Shown in pieces: positions 60,578-64,000 of a DNA stretch of 64,000 nucleotides. Source of the stretch: Diaporthe sp. PMI_573 (Eukaryota > Ascomycota > Sordariomycetes > Diaporthales > Diaporthaceae). The position numbers and the translations under genes are program-made. The stretch spans positions 248,001-312,000 of the forward strand of contig JAJTUP010000013.1 in the NCBI GenBank assembly GCA_021399435.1. The letters are read 5' to 3'. The first letter of the stretch is position 1; each line of letters opens with the position of its first letter. Below the pieces are notes generated by a model that worked only from the letters and a program-made list of their open reading frames with translations, ran no database searches and had not been told where the DNA came from.

Positions 60578-60894
60578 ATGAAGTACCTCGCCATTCTAAT
60601 TGCCACCTTGGCCGCCAGCGTCCTGGCCCAGAACAACAAGAATGACAAGTAAGTTCGGTGTCTGCGGCTGAGGGGCTGCAAAAGCTGCAAGTCGTCCAAA
60701 GAACATTGAGAGCTGACGAGGTGTCCAACATCAACAGCTGTGGATTCCCTGATGGGCCGGACTGCGAGTCTCTTGGGGAGGGTGCCAACGGCCTGGAACA
60801 GTTCACGGACCCTGCTGGAGTCGACGCTGGCTGCTGTCTTCTCCCCCTTCGTTGCGGCAATGGCGATGGAGGCGAGAGATGCGAGCGGGTCTAG
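60578..60894 (+). CDS. secreted six-cysteine mini-protein, knottin-like spacing
   Basis: Two exons, 60578-60648 and 60738-60894, with an 89-nt phase-2 intron (GTAAGT...CAACAG), give 75 residues. The signal peptide is 'MKYLAILIATLAASVLA' with cleavage expected at A17/Q18. The mature ~58 residues carry six cysteines at 25, 33, 56, 57, 63 and 72, that is C-x7-C-x22-CC-x5-C-x8-C. The order C, C, CC, C, C is that of inhibitor-cystine-knot peptides, though the second loop is long. It starts 'NCGFPDGPDC' and ends 'RCGNGDGGERCERV', acidic overall. Small size, secretion and cysteine density fit effector-like or antimicrobial-type fungal proteins; none of these roles is shown. A promoter with TATA-like 'agtatataacc' lies at about 60435. 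The intron right after the signal-peptide exon is typical for such genes. Confidence 0.72.
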
Positions 60895-61519
60895 ATGAGT
60901 CTGGGATGACTAGTGGCAAGGAGATTCTGGGAATGCGCATGCCGGGTTGTCAGCCAACACTGATAATGCTCAATGCATTATGATTCGTCGTGGGTCTGAC
61001 AGTTCTCAAGGGTACCTATGATGGCAGTCGAGATAGCTTGAAATATACCCAACATTCATACACTTCTTGACTTCTTCCGATAGAGTCAAAGTAATATAAG
61101 TCTCCTTTACTGGGGCATTAGTAATACCGGTTTATGTCTGCAACAGTCTTCTCATCCGGCGTCGCGTGTTCCAGCCCGACAAGACGACCGACCGGGCGTG
61201 CATGCGCCCATATGCCCGCAGAGTACCGAGCCCGACCAGGGTTCTGCTCCCAGAAAGTCCCCCATTTCTTTCTTCCAAAATGATTAGATCCGGTAAGGGG
61301 AGGCAGTTAGTGGTCCATTGTATACTGAGAGCGCTGAGAGCGCTGCGAGCCCTGGAGCCCGTCAGGTCGCTCATAGCCCCTTGTCGAGCTCATGGGCACA
61401 GAACACAGAAGCAAGTGACGAACTTGATCATTCCGGAGGGAGAAAGGGGAGGACGACGGATACAATGCTGTCAGTTGTATAGCCCATCATGTCTATTTTT
61501 TTTATGTACCTCCTCATAT
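60895..61519. other. convergent 3' spacer
   Basis: 3' regions of the six-cysteine gene and of the lactate dehydrogenase gene. A 150-codon frame at 61166-61618 runs into the dehydrogenase antisense and is not credible. Confidence 0.5.
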
Positions 61520-62958
61520 CTACAGCTTCGACCTAACGACCGACGCAGCCTTCTCCCAAAGGCCGTTCTTGTCGAGTCCCGGCTCGCCGTCGTATATATC
61601 TCTCTCGACCGCACGTGAGTTTATCTAAAAGGATGAGAGGTTAGTGCCAATGTAAAGACTAGAATGACCATAATCAGATCGGCAGGAACATGGAATGACT
61701 TACAAATCTAGGGCCCAGCTCATCTATGTTCTTAGCCCCCAGCAGCCTCATGCAGGTCTCCATTTCGGCCTGGAGAACTGTGTTTCCAAAGCAATTAGCA
61801 CCGAAATACATCGTGCAATGCAAAGGGGTTGAAAGGCAGAGCGAACTTACTCTCAAACGTCCGATAGACACCCTGCCACCCACCGGCGCCAAGCCCCCAG
61901 AGCGGTGCGCGGCCAATACCCACTGCCCTCGCTCCCAGACACAGCGCCTTGACGACATCTGTGCCCCTGCGGATACCCCCGTCAACCCAGACCTCGAAGT
62001 CCTTGCTGTCCAGGACCTCGGGGCAGTACTTGCGGCACTCGAGGAGGGTGTGCACGGCAGGAGGGGCCGTGTCCAGGGCGCGGCCGCCGTGGTTGCTGAG
62101 AATGACGGCGCGCAGGGTGCCGGGGTTCTCGCGGGCGTATTTGTAGGCGAGGAAGACGTCCTCGTGGGTCTGGACGCCCTTGAGCACGACGGGGAGCCCC
62201 GGAGCGTGCTCCTTGAGCCAGGGCAGCGTTGTCTTCCAGGTCAGATCGGCCGCGGTGCCCCAGAACATGGCCTGGCCGACGCCCACAGGCCCAGCATCCT
62301 TGGCGCCGCCGATGGCAGGATAGTCGACCTGTGACTCTGCCGGGGCGCCGCTGTCTGCCAGACCTTGGCGCTCGTCCATCTCACGCTTCCCCGGGACGGG
62401 TGCGTCGAGGGTCAGCACGATGAACTTGTAGAACCTGGAGAGGCTCATGAGACGCGCCAGCATGGCCTCGCTCTTGCGCCGCTCGTTCTGCACGTACAGC
62501 TGCCAACCAAAGACCTGGCCCTCCTGCGCGCCCTCGACGATCTGCTCAGGCGTCTGGCTCGCGTTGTTGGAGACGACCTGGCAGGCGCCGAAGTAGCCAG
62601 CGGCCTTTGCGATGCCTGCCTCGCCGTCCGGGTGTGCTAGTCGCGCCATGGCTGCCGGGCAGACGAAGACGGGCGTCTTGACTCCCAGCTGGCCCAGCAG
62701 GCTGGTCGACGTGTCGCAGGCGGTGCAGTCGACGAAGACGCGCGGGCGCAGCAGGATATTGCGGTAGACGGCGTTGTTATAGGACTTTGAGAAGAGGTCG
62801 TCGGATGCGGAGTAGTAGTATGCCCTGCACTTGTCGCTGACGAGCCTTTGGGCAGCGTCGGCTATCTCGTCGAGGTTGAGGAGGTGGTCGAGTGGCGGCC
62901 GGACATATTTCTCCACCGCTGTAGATTGAGCGGTGCCCGACGGAGGTTGTGATGATGA

Positions 62959-62989
<31 letters not shown>

Positions 62990-63376
62990 GAGGCAGAGGC
63001 ATTGTCGTTGCCGGCTGCTGAGTTGGCGCGTGCCAGGCTGTCTGCGTTGACACGGCCTAATTTTGCCTCTGGCTTGAGGTTCTCCTCGATGGTTCCGGGA
63101 GGGTGGACTGGGTCGTACTCTTCGGTGGCGTCTTTGCCGGCGAGCTTGAGGATGATCTTGGAGCCGCCGGGGTGTTCCGAGAGGAAGTCGGTCACGTCGT
63201 AGACATTACCGTAGAGAATGACCCAGCAGCTCTCCTTGGAGGTATGCTGGGCGACTGCAGGCAATACATGGTCAGTATGGGACCTCCTCAAGGACGACTT
63301 GTTCCTGGCCTCGGAAGATGACATGAGGGGTGTTCTCTCCAGACTTGCCCTCTTGTACTGTGAACTCCTTGGACAT
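61520..63376 (-). CDS. L-lactate dehydrogenase (cytochrome), flavocytochrome b2 type
   Basis: Four exons, 63349-63376, 61851-63254, 61704-61777 and 61520-61624, join to 1611 nt, giving 536 residues. The N-terminal cytochrome b5 domain (about 1-85) has heme ligands His37 in 'SEHPGG' and His60. A Ser-rich linker (about 86-120, encoded by a GGA repeat on the plus strand) leads to the FMN domain with '[14 protein letters not shown]', the active site '[13 protein letters not shown]' (His398, Arg401) and '[17 protein letters not shown]'. It oxidises an L-2-hydroxy acid, most likely lactate, and passes electrons to cytochrome c. No obvious mitochondrial presequence is present, unlike yeast Cyb2, so cytosolic use or another acceptor is possible. 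The first intron has a GC donor (GGCAAGT) and CAG acceptor; this is the only join found that gives '[20 protein letters not shown]', as in the family. The last two exons restore '[19 protein letters not shown]' and the C-terminus. Confidence 0.9.
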
Positions 63377-64000
63377 TGTGGCTCTATTGCTGCGCTCTCA
63401 ACAAACAGGAAGAAGCATGCTCGAACTCAGGAACGGACAAAGTCAACAGCAGGGAAACAGGAAATCAGGAAATCGCAGAACGAGGTTGAGTCCATCGCGG
63501 GAAAACAGGAAAAGGTAAGATTCGGCGAGAAATGCCGCTGGGGGCTGGCTGGCAGCTCACCCATCGATCCGGAGAAGTGCACACCCAGACACCCACCCCA
63601 CTTCCCCACAGATTTGCAGCAACAAGGGCGTGGGGGAGCTTCTAGGGAATTTGCAATTGGCCTCGGCCGATTCGCTGGGTCGCACCAATTTGTACCGAGC
63701 TTGGCTCCGCTCATCGGCATGGCGACCCCGTCTTCCTGAACGGCTCAGCAGAGGATCCAAGAGACATGTAGTGTACGTCAACATCTTCGTTCAACCGACA
63801 TCCATGGATCCGAATCGACTCTGTCTCCACTCCAGATCGCATTCACTTGATCCACTTGGACCGTCCCTGTGCAGCCCACCTGGGCATCAACACAAGACTC
63901 ATGCCCGCCTGTTCTAAAGGCTGTCTCCAGTGGTCTGGATGCATGCTGTCGATGGCCCATGGTCCACCATCTAAAACGTTGATAAGCACCCCGATCCAAC
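63377..64000. other. right-edge region, dehydrogenase promoter
   Basis: Upstream region of the lactate dehydrogenase gene to the window end. Short frames on both strands have no family character. A gene may begin beyond the edge. Confidence 0.4.

Overview
The window reads as nuclear DNA of a filamentous ascomycete (Pezizomycotina, probably Sordariomycetes; I cannot name the species). The evidence is many short introns (46-361 nt) with GT..YAG borders, two fungal-type Zn2Cys6 transcription factors, a HET-domain gene, COP9 signalosome subunit 4, a cytochrome-b5-fused L-lactate dehydrogenase, and long gene-poor spacers full of microsatellites and homopolymer runs. I built the exon models by hand. 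For every complete spliced gene except the one at 46032-46867, the joined exons are divisible by three and rebuild the family motifs.

0-23 kb is mostly housekeeping: the 3' end of a DUF3712-type gene (2-352), an HCNGP/SAP30BP-like regulator (1129-1983, -), proteasome beta7 subunit PRE4 (2727-3575, +), glucosamine-fructose-6-phosphate synthase GFA1 (4480-7455, -), 26S proteasome ATPase RPT4 (17108-18470, -) and a six-exon Zn2Cys6 factor (20697-23163, +). Between GFA1 and RPT4 lies an accessory island of about 4 kb. It holds short degenerate repeats, hairpins and a decayed tyrosine-recombinase-like/C2H2 zinc-finger gene (13897-15936, -). That gene keeps its reading frame but carries four in-frame stops, each explained by C to T in a CAA or CAG codon, and an ~82-bp inverted repeat pair flanks it.

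23-40 kb is almost empty of recognisable genes. The clearest gene is a 54-residue five-cysteine protein at 34664-34828, apparently preceded by a long pyrimidine-rich leader. 40-46 kb carries a P450 (39992-42040, +), CSN4 (42675-43838, +) and an SGNH hydrolase (44504-45502, -).

46-61 kb is accessory in character: a small secreted-protein gene with an apparent frameshift (46032-46867, -), a HET-domain gene (48008-50250, +), a second P450 (50580-52402, -), a seven-exon Zn2Cys6 factor (55513-58226, -) and a secreted six-cysteine mini-protein with a knottin-like spacing (60578-60894, +). The window ends with a flavocytochrome b2-type lactate dehydrogenase (61520-63376, -), whose first intron appears to be GC-AG.

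Functionally, PRE4, RPT4 and CSN4 belong to ubiquitin-proteasome control and GFA1 to chitin-precursor supply. The 48-58 kb block combines self/non-self recognition, oxidation chemistry and a regulator, but has no polyketide, peptide or terpene core enzyme in view, so I do not call it a metabolite cluster.
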